From positions 2,624,001 through 2,688,000 of the forward strand of contig CM072343.1 of NCBI GenBank assembly GCA_036874045.1: a stretch of 64,000 bases of DNA, given 5' to 3'. Below the pieces are notes generated by a model. That model saw only the letters and a list, made by a program, of their open reading frames with translations, did no database searches and had not been told where the DNA came from. Position numbers and translations under genes: made by a program. The DNA is from Cymodocea nodosa. Taxonomy: Eukaryota > Streptophyta > Magnoliopsida > Alismatales > Cymodoceaceae. Positions 35,834-48,060 of this stretch are shown here, piece by piece (position 1 is the stretch's first letter; each line of letters opens with the position of its first letter).

Positions 35834-37145
35834 CTAAGTAAAGCTCGAGTAGTCCTCTACTCTTACTTCTATAATTCCAAAGGAACTTGTTGGAATTTTC
35901 AGAATAGGTTTAAGTCTTTGTCCATTTACTTTAAATATGTTCTGATTTTTAGGATTTTCAATTTCAATAGCTCTATAGGAATAAATATTTTGAATTATGT
36001 AAGGTCCTGCCCATCTAGATCTTAATTTTCCTAGATAGTTATGGAGTCCAGTCATGTAAAGATATACTTCTTGTCCTATTTCAAAGGTTTTTGGAATAAT
36101 TTTCTTGTCATGCTAGAACTTCATTTTCTCTTACAGTTTTCGAATAAACTTCATTCCTAAATTCTTTTAGTTCAATAAATTACATTTTCCTATTTTCAAC
36201 AGCTTGATTTAAATTCATATTGAGAGTTTTTTATGTCTAATAAGCTTTATGTTCAATTTCAGTTGGTAAATAACAACTTTTTCCATATACTAGCCTAAAA
36301 GGTGACATACCTAAGCTTGTCTTATAAGCAGTTCTATAAGCCTAAAGTGCATCTATTAATCTATTAGCTTAATCTTTTCTAGTAGGATTTACTACTTTTT
36401 CTAAGATTAACTTAATTTGTTTGTTTGCACTTTCTACTTGTCCACTTGTTTGCGGATGATTTGATATTGCAATTTTGTGATTTACTTCATATTTCTTCAT
36501 TAAGGCTTCAAAACTTATATTGCAAAAATGAGTTCCTCTATCACTGATAATAGCTTTAGGTATTTCAAATCTAGTAATTATATTAGTTCTTATAAAATGC
36601 ATTACCACTTTGTTGTCATTAGTTTTTGTAGGAATAGCTTCTATCCATTTAGATACATAATACACCTCCAATAATATATAATTAAATTGATTAGACATAG
36701 GAAATGGACTCATAAAATCTATTCCCCACACATCAAAGATTTCCAACTCAACAATAGGATTGAGAAGCATCATATTCCTCTTTGATATTCTTCTTATTTG
36801 TTGACATCTTAAACAACTTAAGTAGTATTTATGAGCATCTTTGAATAGTGTTGGCCAATAAAATCTACATTGCAAAATTTTGGTAGCAGTTTTTCCTAAA
36901 CCAAAATGCCCTCAACATGCTTCGTCATGGCAGAACGACAATATGCTCTAATATTTAGTTTCTAGAACACACCTCCTTAAAACCAGATCAGGACATTTCT
37001 TAAATAAATATGGATCTTCCCAATAGTAATATTTTACTCTTGAAAAGAACAATTTCTTATCTTGTCTATTCCAATCCTTATGTGTTAAACCAGTAACTAA
37101 GTAATTAACTATGTCTGCATACCAAGGCATTGTGTTGATGATCAT
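35834..37145 (-). pseudogene. Integrase region of element C
   Basis: A zinc-binding-like part (CLRCQQI near 36800) is followed by the catalytic core: WGIDFMSPFP near 36715 and ISDRGTHFC near 36540, and a SGQVESANKQIK segment near 36440. The C-terminal part resembles the Ty3/gypsy integrase tail (LRSRWAGPYII near 36020) with FKVNGQRLKPI near 35940. It is broken in a few places. Confidence 0.88.
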
Positions 37146-38620
37146 TAATTGTTCATTAGGAAAATTATCCTTAATTTCAATATTTGATTTTTCTATTTGT
37201 AATCTTGATAAATGATTTGCTACTATATTCTTACAACCTTTTTTATCTTTAATTTCTAGATCAAATTCTTGTAATAATAATATCCATCAGATCAATCTAG
37301 GTTTAGTCTCTTTCTTTACTATTAGGTGTTGTAAAGTTGAATGATCTATTTATACTATCACTTTAGCTCCAATCAAATATGATCTAAACTTTTCTAAGGC
37401 AAATACAACAGCTAACAGCTTTTTTTTAGTAGTTGTATAATTAACTTGAGCTTCATTTAAAGTTTTGCTTTCATAATGAATCACTCTAGGAGATTTTTCT
37501 ATCTTTTATCCCAACACTACTCCTATAGAAAAATCAGATGCATCACACATTAATTCAAATGGATGGCTCCAATCAGGTGTTTGCATTATAGGAGTTGAAA
37601 TTAAGTTAGTTTTAAGTTTGAAAAATGCTTCTTTGCAATTTTTATCAAAGTTAAATGAGACATCTTTTAATAGATTAGTTAAATGTCTAGTTATTTTGTT
37701 AAAATCTTTAATAAATCTTCTATAAAATCCAACATATCCTAGAAATGATCTAATATCTTTTACTAATTTAGGTTCTGGTAGATTAGAAATTACTTCTATT
37801 TTAGCTTTATCTACTTTCAACCCTTTCTTTGAAACAACATATCCCAAGACTATTCCTTGTTTAACCATGAAGTGACATTTTTCCTAATTTAGAACCAGAC
37901 ATTTTTTCATATAGTGTTTTAATACTTGGTCTAAATTGTTTTAAAACACTTCATATGAAGTACCATATATAGTAAAATCATCCATAAATATTTTCAAAAA
38001 ATCTTTAGTCATTCTAGTGAATATGCCCTGCATACACCTTTGAAAGGTGGCTGGTGCATTGCATAATTCGAATGGTATTCTCTTAAAAGCATAAGTTCCA
38101 TTAGGACAGGTGAAAGTTGTTTTCTCTTGATCCTCTAATGCTACTGGAACTTGGTTATATCTTGTATACCCATCTAGAAAATAAAAATATTCTTGCCTTG
38201 CTAATTTCTCTAGCATTTGATCTATGAAAGCTAAGGGAAAATGATCTTTCCTAGTCACAGCATTCAGCTTTCTATAGTCTATACATACTCTCTAGCTTGA
38301 TTGAATTCTAGTAGGTATCAAGTCCTAACTTTCATTCCTAATAACTAGAAATCCTGATTTCTTGGGAACTAAATGGATTGAACTAACCCATGAGCTATCA
38401 GAAATTAGATAAATTATGTCATTATCTAACCATTTCACTATTTCTTTCTTAACTACTTCTTTAAGGTTTGGATTTAATCTCCTCTCAGGAATTCTAATAG
38501 GTTTAGCATTCTCTTCTAAATATATGTGGTGACAGCATAAAGTTACACTTAACCCTTTTATATCAGTCATAGTCCATCCTATTGCCTCTTTATAAGTTTT
38601 TACTACATCTTGTAATTTAG
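37146..38620 (-). pseudogene. Reverse transcriptase and RNase H region of element C
   Basis: RT begins near 38560 (LNPNLKEVVKKEIVKWLD) and includes CNAPATFQRCMQ and FMDDF near 37980. The connection HFMVKQGIVLG and [17 protein letters not shown] is typical of the Athila/Tat branch. RNase H starts near 37560 (MCDASDFSIG) and continues to about 37200. Broken in several places. Confidence 0.9.
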
Positions 38621-39330
38621 CAATTTGATCTTCTTTTAAATCTAAAGCAATAATGATTTGGCATGTTCATTTTTCTTCCAAAAATATATAGGTTAATTCA
38701 GAAGGTAAAGGTTTTAAATCTAAATGTTGACCATTAGATGCTAGAGCTCCTAATTGAACATCATCATTTTCTATATTAATCTCTTCTTGATCTCCTTCTA
38801 CATTTATGCTTTCACTTTCTTCTAAAGTTTTAGAATTTAGTTGCCTATTTAGTTCTTCTTGAATCACATCATCTCGCATATCTCCTTCATCCTCTAAAAA
38901 GTCTATAATATGTAAGGACATTTCTAACTCCTCAAACTTTTCTAGTTTGAAAATGTTTAATTGAGTATCCTCATTACCATATGCTAACTTCATTACTCTA
39001 GTTTTACAATTTATAACAGCCCTTGATGTTGCTAAGAATGGTCTTCCTAAAATTAAAGATGTATCATGATTTTGATGCTTAATCTATTAGGAATCTAAAA
39101 TCACAATATCAATAGTATATATGAAGTTATTGATTTTAATTAAGACATCCTCTATTTTTCCTCTAGAGTATCTTATACTTCTATCAACTAATTGAATAAT
39201 AGCCTTAGTAGGGATTAAGCATTCTAATCCTAAGGATGCAAATATATCACTCGGCATAACATTTATACCTACACCTAGGTCTATTAAGGTTCTTTCTAGA
39301 ATGATATTTCCTATGATGTATGATATAACA
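38621..39330 (-). pseudogene. Protease and linker region of element C
   Basis: The aspartic protease region lies at about 39000-39320 (IDLGVGINVMP-type active site near 39270, LGRPFLATS-type end near 39020). It is followed by an acidic linker rich in E and D (38667-38993) leading to RT. Broken. Confidence 0.8.
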
Positions 39331-40554
39331 AGGATTCCAGGATCAGATAACTTTTTAGGAATTTATGGCAGAAATAGGGAACTACTTTGCTCAGCTAAAA
39401 AGACTTTCCTTAAAAAATTTTGCTCTCTTTTCTTAGTACACCAATCCTTAAGAAATTTAGCACAAGGTGGCATTTTCTGTAATAAGTTTAATAAAGGAAT
39501 GTTAACTTGTACTTTTTCAAAAGTTTCTCTAATTTTTTCTTATTTTTCAGGAAAAGTTTGTTGTAATCTTTTAGGATAGGGTGCTAATGATTGTGATTTA
39601 CAAGATTCTTTTTCTTTCATTTCATTTTTTTGATCATTTTTAGTCTCATTTTCAGATTTAGATTTTTCTTTAGTGATTTCTACATTTTTAGATATTACAT
39701 TTTTATTATCATTTTGAAATTTGTTCTTATCCACCTTCATATTATTTTCTTTTTGAATTCTTGGTGGTATATTAGTTCCAGATCTTAATGTTATACATAC
39801 ATCTTCCAAATTTTCATTACTTTCCTGATGTTCTTGTATTTCATTTTCGTGATTATGATCTTCAACTGTTTTTAGTTTTAAATTGCATTCTTTAAATTAT
39901 GTTGCATTGGTATTCTCTTTTGTTTGTATGTCTTGCAAATTATGCACTTCTGTAACATTAAAGTTTTCATTTGTGTTTTCCTGTTGCATAACTTGTAATT
40001 TCATTGTAAATTTGTCCAATGCTTTTAATTTTCTTTCTAGATCATCTAATCTCATTGCATTCAATTTTTGATCAATTTTCATTATGGTTTTTTCAGTTTC
40101 GTAAATGATATCAATTTTAGGTTCTGTATAATCTTCCTTATAATTTAATTGGTTGACTTCTTGTTGTTGACACATATATTGTTCCAGTTTGTCCATATTT
40201 TGCTCTAAGCTACGCTCCAGTCTATCATACCTATCCCAAACTTCCTTGTCTCTCAACATATTACACATTCTAAACTAACCATTAGTTGGGTCCTATAGGA
40301 TTCTCATACTCAGCTCTATTATATTGATTATAATTCATTTGTTGTTCATGGGATCTAATCATCTGCAATCGTCTTAGTTTCAAACAATTAAAGATATCAT
40401 GACCTTCCAAATTGCAGAATTCACATATGCTAACTACAGGTTTCAGAAATCTTTGAGCATAAGCATATGCCACATTCTCAATTATAGAATAAAAAACACA
40501 AGACTCCTCCTGCTATTACAACAAAACATCACTCACAATTGCTTAGCTTCTCAA
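39331..40554 (-). pseudogene. 5' ORF of element C: CCHC knuckle and coiled-coil region
   Basis: About 80 bases after the primer-binding site the frame opens (MAYAYAQRFLKPV near 40470) with one knuckle, CEFCNLEGHDIFNC (C-x2-C-x4-H-x4-C). A long E/K/Q-rich region follows with coiled-coil character (VWDRYDRLERSLEQNMDKLE), then a basic stretch. The last part (PPCAKFLKDW-type) leads into protease. Only the nucleocapsid end of gag is here; the capsid is in the 3' half. Broken. Confidence 0.8.
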
Positions 40555-40572
40555 TCCTCGACAATGATGCTA
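40555..40572 (-). other. Primer-binding site of element C
   Basis: On the minus strand it reads TAGCATCATTGTCGAGGA, 8 bases from the LTR end. It resembles TGGCGCCGTTGCCGGGGA, the complement of the aspartate-tRNA 3' end used by Athila elements, with several changes. Confidence 0.6.
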
Positions 40573-40580
40573 GAAATGCT

Positions 40581-42393
40581 TGTTTGCGGTTGTTAACTTT
40601 TGTTTTTAAACTTGTTTAATTTGTCTTTGTGCTTATATCAATAATTACTTTTAGAAGTAAACAAACAAGCTTTCACACAAATTAGATATTAATTTCAATT
40701 TGTATTTTAACTACAAGTGCACAATGTATATTGTATTTGTGTGCAAGTACAGGTCGAACCCACAAAGATTGAGTAAGAATTGTGTACTATTCCAATTTTT
40801 ATAGTGGAGTTTATATGTGTTTAGTAAGCACTCCATTAAGTTACAATTAACACAACATACTTAGTTTGTGGAGTTATGGCTAACTCAACGGACTACCTTT
40901 GTGGACTTAAGTTAACTCCACGGGCCTATCTTTCAAGTTAAATACTACTATTTACAGAGGAATTTAGCCAACCATTAGGTGGTTCCACAGATTGTAAATA
41001 ACATCAATTAAGCTCTTTAATGTTAGTTAATATTAGATTTATCATTAAGCAACACTAACATTCAGATATTTCAAACAATAACCATTAAAATCTTTAGTAG
41101 CTAGAATGATTCAATTTTAGTAAACTATAAAACTATTTTCTATTTTCTAAATCAAACAACATAAAACATTCACAATACTGACAATTATAACATTAATCAC
41201 GATACAAAACAAACAATACAACACTCTAATACTAAATGTAAACACAGATAATTTGTTGTTTTTGGTATTTTTGTTTGATATGTTCTTGAAGATGAATGAA
41301 AGGTGAAATGTAAAAATCTATATTGATATAAAAACTTCTGTCACTACATGCGACGTGATTACACCACTAAAAACTTAATCACTTACAATCCTACCTCCTC
41401 TCCCTATAGAATCGTGAATCTAGAATTGTAAGATGATCTCCTCTTCAGCATACTAGCATCAACCCGAAACCAAGGCTAGAAGCTTTACGATCTCCTAAGA
41501 TATGAGTCGGTGCTTGGTGAAAATGGCTTCCCTTCCCGCAATGCGATCACTCCTCACAGTGGTTGTCAGTCACCGTGTTTGGCTCAAAATCGACCCAACA
41601 TCAGGAAAGTATCCTCACTGACCTCCGATGGTTGGTGATTATGGTGGTGGTGTGGAGCTTCAGGGAACTTTCGAAGCTGACTACAATTAGCGCAGTCCTC
41701 CACCTCTACACACACACTTTCTTCGTCTTTCAACTCTTCTTTTTGTAGTAACTGCTTCTACTTAGATGATTGGTTGGGTTTTCTTCATTCACATAAACGA
41801 TGGTGATTTCTTCTTCCTTCCACGAGTGAATTCCTACATGATACGTGTAATCGTGGTTTTCCTTCGAAGCTCCTGTTTCTACAACTGCTACAGTGGCATA
41901 TTAGAAAATAAATGGTCTGTGGAGTTACAAATAACTCAACAGACTTACTTCGTTGATTTAACTATAAAACATGTGCAATAAAGAAATAACTTATAAGCTA
42001 CTAACACAACGCGTTATCTTAGTGTATATTCAAGTAACTCAACGTGTATAGTTATGCTAACTTAACGAGTTAAACATGTGCATCACATGTGATATACTAA
42101 AGCATTTAAATTCAACACGTGCATAATTCTAACTTAACGAGTTCAGATATTTTGGATACTTACAGATCTAACTATCTAATGCTCAGATGCATTTCGGATA
42201 GTTAGTAGATAACTCACCGAAAATCCATTTAAGTCATATATTCAAGTTTCAACACGTGTATTCCAAGAAATAATAAAATATTCTTTTAAAACATAATTGT
42301 CCGATACATTAAACATAACTCTCCGAAATAACAGAACATTTGGATACTTAAGAATTAAAAACCTATAATTCCTCGACAGTTCAGAAATGTACT
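40581..42393 (-). repeat. Right (5') LTR of element C, interrupted by element D
   Basis: It starts TGTTTGCGGTTG and follows the left LTR to AGAAATGTACT, where the LTR of D begins. About 200 bp of this LTR should lie beyond the window. A palindrome cluster lies at about 40835-40925. Confidence 0.92.
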
Positions 42394-44556
42394 TGTTTAG
42401 AATGAAAAAGTGTATAATATTAACAGTTAAATGATGGTTAATTGCATAATATTTAGCTTATCATATGAGAATTAAGCAATTATGTTATAATTGCACTGTT
42501 ATATGCTTTAATGAAAGAATCTGCATAATTTCAGGGAATTAATGTTAATTTAGTACATTTTGAAACTATCGGTAAATTGCAGGTTGTGAAATTCTTAAGT
42601 ATCTGAATTTTCTGTTATTTTGGAAAGTTATGTTTAATGTACTGGACAGTTATGTTTTAAAGAATATTTTATTATTTCCAGAATTACACGTGTTGAAACC
42701 TTAATGCATGACTTAAGTGAATGCTCAGTGATTTATCTGTTAACTATCTAAAATGCATCTGGGCATCAGATAGTTCAATTCGTAAGTATTCGAAATATCT
42801 GAACTTGTTAAGTTAGAATTATGCACGTGTTGAATTTAAATTGCTTTAGTATATCACGTGAGATGCATATGTTTAACTCATTAAGTTAGCATAACTATAC
42901 GCGTTGAGTTACATGAATACACACTAAGGTAATGCGTTGTGTTAGTGTTATGTAGAAATAGGAAAAGTAAACTTTTGGATAGTTAACGTTTCATTTTTGT
43001 CGAAGAGTTAGATAACTATTTGAGTTTTTATATGCATGGATAGATAACTGTTCGAGTTTTTATACGCATGGATAAATAATTGTTCAAGTTTTATAAAATA
43101 ACTAACGAATAGATAAGTTTTCTTGTTTAGTCACGTGTTTTGCAGGTGCAAAAACTCAAAGAGTTACAGATAAGTGTTCGAGTTTTTATAGGACTTAAAG
43201 GATAAGTGTTCGACTAAAACGAAGACTAATATGCCATTATAGTAGTTGTAGAAATAGGAATTTCGAAGGAAATCCATGATTGCATGTATCTCGTAGAAAT
43301 TCACTCGTAGAAGGAAGAAGAAATCACCATCGTTGATATGAATGAAGGAAATCCAACTGATTATTTAAGTAGGAGCAGTTACTACTGTAAGAAATATAAA
43401 AGACGAAGAAAAAGTGTGTGAAAAGGTGGTGGAGAACTACGCTAACTGCAGGCAGTGTCAAAAGTTCCCTGAAGCTCCACACCACCACCATAATCACCAA
43501 CCATCGGAGGTTTGTGAGGATACTTTCCTAATGTCGGGTCGATTTCGAGCCAAACACGGTGCTTGACAACCACTGCGAGGAGTGATCACATCATGGAAAG
43601 GGAAGCCATTTTCACCAAGCACCGACTCATATCTCAAGAAATCGTAAAGCTTCTAGCCTTAGTTTCGGGTTGATGCTAGTATGCTAAAGAGGAGATCATC
43701 TTACAATTTTGGACTCATGATTCTATAGGGAGAGGAGATAGGATTGTAAGTGATTAAGTTTTCAGTGGTGTAATCACGTCGCATGTAGTGACAGAAGTTT
43801 TTACTATCGATAGAGATTTTTACATTTCACCTTTCATTCATCTTCAAGAATATATCAAAACAAAAATACCAAAAATAACTTATCTATGTTTACATTTAGT
43901 ATTAAAGTGTTGTATTGTTTGTTTTGTATCGTGATTAATGTTATCATTGTTAGTATTGTGAATGTTTTATGTTTGTTTGATTCAGAAAATAGATAATAGT
44001 TTTACAGTTTATTGAAATTGATTTGTTCGAGATATTTAAAGATCTTAATGATTACTGTTTGAAATATCTGAATGTTAGTGATGTTTAATGATAAATCTAA
44101 TATTAACTAGCATTAAAGAGCTTAATTGATGTTAGTTACAATCTGTGGAACCGCCCAATGGTTGGCTAAATTCCTTTGTAAATAGTAGTATTTAATTGGA
44201 GAGATAGGCTCATGGAGTTAACTTAAGTCCACGAGGTTAGTCCATTGAGTTAGCCATAACTCCATGAACAAGGTCCGTTGTGTTAACTGTAATTCAATAG
44301 AGTGCTTAATTGAACACACATAAACTCCAATATAAAAATCAGAACAATACACAATTCTTACTCAACTCTCTATGGGATCGACCTGTACTTGCACACAAAT
44401 ACAATATACATTGTGCACTTGCAGTTAAAATACAAATTGGAATTAATATCTAATTTGTGTGAAAGGTTGTTAGTTTACTTCTAAAAGTAATTATTGATAT
44501 AAGCATAAAGACAAATTAAACAAGTAAAAATAGAAGTTAACAAAATTATCCAAACA
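42394..44556 (+). repeat. 5' LTR of element D
   Basis: It starts TGTTTAGAATG and ends TTATCCAAACA, 2163 bp. It lies head to head with the interrupted LTR of C, giving a long inverted repeat. A palindrome cluster lies at about 44205-44300. Confidence 0.93.
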
Positions 44557-44563
44557 AGCTTTC

Positions 44564-44581
44564 TAGTGCCATTGCCGAGGA
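44564..44581 (+). other. Primer-binding site of element D, with a second near copy
   Basis: TAGTGCCATTGCCGAGGA lies 7 bases after the LTR and resembles the aspartate-tRNA complement. A second block, CAAGCTTTCTAGCGTCGTTG, starts near 44627 and repeats the LTR-PBS junction, so the leader seems duplicated over about 70 bp. Confidence 0.65.
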
Positions 44582-44585
44582 CAAG

Positions 44586-45839
44586 TTGTTTGATCTAACC
44601 TTTGATCTAACCTTTCACAATCAATACAAGCTTTCTAGCGTCGTTGCTAGGGAGATTGAGAAGCTAAGCAACTGTAAGTGCTGTTTTGTTTTAATCGCAA
44701 GAGGAGTGTGTGTGTTTTCCTCTATAATTGAGAATATGACATATGCTTATGCTCAAATACTTCTGAAACCTATAATTAGCATATGTGAATTCTGTAATTT
44801 GGAAGGTCACGACATTTCTGATTGTTTGAAACTAAGATGATTGCAAATGGTTAGATCACATGAACAATAAATGAATTATCTTCAATATAATAGAGTTGAG
44901 TATGAGAACCCTATGGTTTACCCAACTGATGGTTACTTTAGAATGTGTAATATGTTGAGAGACAAAGAAGTTTGGGATAGGTATGATAGACTAGAGCGTA
45001 GCTTAGAGTGAAACATGGACAAACTAGAACAATATATGTGTCAGCAATAAGAAGTCAACCAATTAAACTATAGAGAAGAATATTCAGAACCTAAAATTAA
45101 TATCATTTATGAAACTAAAAAAACCATAATGAAAATTGATCAAAAATTGAATGAAATGAGATTAGATGATCTAGAAAGAAAACTAAAAGCATTGGACGAA
45201 TTTACAATGAAATTACAAGTTATGCAATAAGACAACATAAATGAAAATTTTAATGTTACAGATCTACATAATTTGCAAGACATATAAACAAAAGAAAATA
45301 CCAATGCAATAGAATTTAAAGAATGCAATTTAAAACTATAAACAGTTGAAGATCATAATCACGAAAATGATATACAAGAACATCATGAAAGTAACGAAAA
45401 TCTGGAAGATGTATGTATAACATTAAGATCTGGAACTGATATACCATCAAGAATTCAAAACGAAAATAATATGAAGGTGGATAAGAACAAAAATCAAAAT
45501 CATATTGAAAATGTGATATCTGAAAATATAGAAATCAATGAAGAAAAATCTGAATCTGAAAGTGAGATTACAAATGATCAAACGAATCAAATGAAAGTAA
45601 AAGAATCTTTTAAATCACAATCATTAGCACCCTATCCTGAAAGATTACAACAAACATTTCCTGAAAAATAAGAAAAAATTAGAGAAATTTTTGAAAAAGT
45701 ACAAGTTAATATTCCTTTGTTAGACTTATTGCAGAAAATGCCACCTTGTGCTAAATTTCTTAAGGATTGGTATACTAAGAAAAGAAAGTGAAAAGTTTTA
45801 AGGAAAGTCTTTTTAGTTGAGCAAAGTAGTTCCCTATTT
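44586..45839 (+). pseudogene. 5' ORF of element D: CCHC knuckle and coiled-coil region
   Basis: MTYAYAQILLKPIISI near 44736 is followed by CEFCNLEGHDISDC. A coiled-coil-rich region runs to about 45340, then a K/N/E-rich stretch and LAPYPERLQQTFPEK near 45630. The layout is the same as in C and B, with no capsid domain. Broken in several places. Confidence 0.8.
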
Positions 45840-46560
45840 TTGCCACAAATTCCTAAAAAGTTATCTGATCTTGGAATTCCTGTTATATTATACACCATTG
45901 GAAGTACCATTTTAGAAAGAACCTTAATAGACCTAGGTGTAGGTATAAAAGTTATGCCGAGTAATCTATTTGCATCCTTAGGATTAGAAGACTTAACTCC
46001 TACTAGGACTGTTATTCAATTAGCTAATATAAGTAGAAGATACCCTAGAGGAAAAATAGAGGATGTCTTAATTAAAATCAAAAACTTCATATATCCTATT
46101 GATATTGTAATTTTGGATTCCCAACAAATTAAGCATAAAAATAGTGATATATATTTAATTTTGGGAAGATCATTTTTAGCAACATCAGAGGCTGTTATTA
46201 ATTGTAAAATTGGAGTAATGAAGTTAGCATATAATAATGAGGATACTCAATTAAACATTTTCAAATCAAAAAAGTTTGAGGGATTGGAAATGTCCTTACA
46301 TACTATAGACTTTTTAGAGGATGAGGGAGATATGCTAGATGATGTGATTCAAGAAGAATTAAATAGGCAACTCAATTCTGAAAACTTGGAAGAAAGTGAA
46401 AGTATAAATGTAAAAGGAGATCAGGAAGAAATTAATATAGAAAATGATGATGTTCAATTAGGAGCTCTAGCTTCTGATGGTCAACATTTAGAATTAAAAC
46501 ATTTACCTCCTAAATTAACCTATATATTTCTGAAAGAAAAATAAACATGTCCAATCATTA
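45840..46560 (+). pseudogene. Protease and linker region of element D
   Basis: An aspartic protease-like region: ERTLIDLGVGIKVMPSNLF near 45920, LGRSFLATSEAVINCK near 46165-46210. An acidic linker to about 46540 (QEELNRQLNSENLEESES) follows. This part is open over 234 codons. Confidence 0.83.
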
Positions 46561-48060
46561 TTGCTTCAGATTTAAAAGAGGATCAAATTGCTAAATTAAA
46601 AGTAGTAAAAACTTATAAAGAAGTAATAGGATGGACTATGACTAATATAAAAAGGTTAAATGCAACGTTATGCTATCACCACATATATTTAGAAGAGAAT
46701 GCTAAACCAGTTAGAATTCCTGAGAGGAGATTAAATCCAAACCTTAAAGAAGTAGTTAGGAAGGAAATAGTGAAATGGTTAGATAATGACATAATTTATT
46801 TGATTTCTGATAGCTCATGGGTTAGTCCAATCCATGTAGTTCCTAAGAAATCAGGATTAACAATTATTAGGAATGAAAGTCAGGACTTGATACCTACTAG
46901 AATTCAATTAGGCTAGAGAGTGTGTATAGATTATAGAAAGTTGAATATTGTGACTAGGAAAGATCATTTTCCCTTACCTTTTATAGATCAAATGCTACAA
47001 AGATTAGTAGGGCAAGAATATTTTTGTTTCTTAGATGAGTATTCAGGATATAATCAAATTCCAGTACCATTAGAGGATCAAGAGAAAACAACTTTCACCT
47101 ATCCTAATGGAACTTATGCTTTTAAGAGAATGCCATTCAGATTATGCAATACACCAACCACCATTTAAAGGTGTATGTAGGGCATATTCACTGGAATGAC
47201 TGAAGATTTTTTAGAAATATTTATGGATGATTTTACTGTTTATAGAACTTCATATGAAGTGTGTTTAAACAATTTAGACCAAATACTAAAACGTTGTGTG
47301 GAAAAAAGTCTAGTTCTAAATTAGGAAAAATGTCATTTTATGGTTAAACGAGGAATAGTCTTGGGACATGTTTCAAAGAAAGGGTTGGAAGTAGATAAAG
47401 CTAAAATAGAAGTAATTTCTAATCTACCAGAACCTAAATCATTAAAAGATATTAGATCATTTCTAGGACATGCTGGATTTTATAGAAGATTTATTAAAGA
47501 TTTTAGCAAAATAGCTAGACCTTTAACTAATCTATTAAAAGATGTCTCATTCAACTTTAATAAAAATTGCAAAGAAGCATTTTTCAAGCTTAAAACTAGC
47601 TTAATTTCAACTCCTATAATACAAGCACCTGATTGGAGCCATCCATTTGAATTAATGTGCGATGCATCTGATTTTGCTGTAGGAGCAATGTTGGGACAGA
47701 AGATAGAAAAATCTCCTAGAGTGATTCATTATGCAAGCAAAACCTTAAATGATGCTCAGGTTAATTACACAACTACTGAAAAAGAGTTATTAGCTGTTGT
47801 GTTTGCCTTAGAAAAGTTTAGATCATATCTGATTGAAGCTAAAGTGATAGTATACACAGATCATTCAACTTTAAAACACCTAATAGCAAAGAAAGAGACT
47901 AAACCTAGATTGATCTGATGGATATTATTATTACAAGAATTTGATCTAGAAATCAAAGATAAAAAAGGTTGTGAGAATGTAGTAGCAGATCATTTATCAA
48001 GATTACAAATAAAAAAATCAAATATTGAAATTCAAGATAATTTTCCTAATGAACAATTAA
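46561..48060 (+). pseudogene. Reverse transcriptase and RNase H region of element D
   Basis: RT: RRLNPNLKEVV near 46725, DYRKLN near 46930, FMDDF near 47222. Connection: [17 protein letters not shown] near 47455-47505. RNase [15 protein letters not shown] near 47657, [15 protein letters not shown] near 47775, TDHSTLKHL near 47860. Ty3/gypsy order, Athila-type motifs. A few breaks. Confidence 0.9.

Larger units (their letters stand above)
17882..42393 (-). mobile_element. Element C: Athila-like Ty3/gypsy retrotransposon, broken, nested insertions inside
   Basis: The left (3') LTR is 17882-20040 and the right (5') LTR starts at 40581. The right LTR is interrupted at 42393 by element D, and its last ~200 bp should lie outside the window. 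Without the inserted copia and solo LTR the element is about 17 kb. Order in its own direction: LTR, PBS, zinc-knuckle ORF, protease, RT, RNase H, integrase, third ORF, capsid ORF, F-box ORF, 3' non-coding, LTR. RT motifs such as LCNAPATFQRCMQ and FMDDF fit the Athila lineage. The open frames have many breaks. In a 220-base sample its LTRs differ by about 11%, making it the oldest of the stacked set. Left flank GTGCT is the candidate target duplication. Confidence 0.88.
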
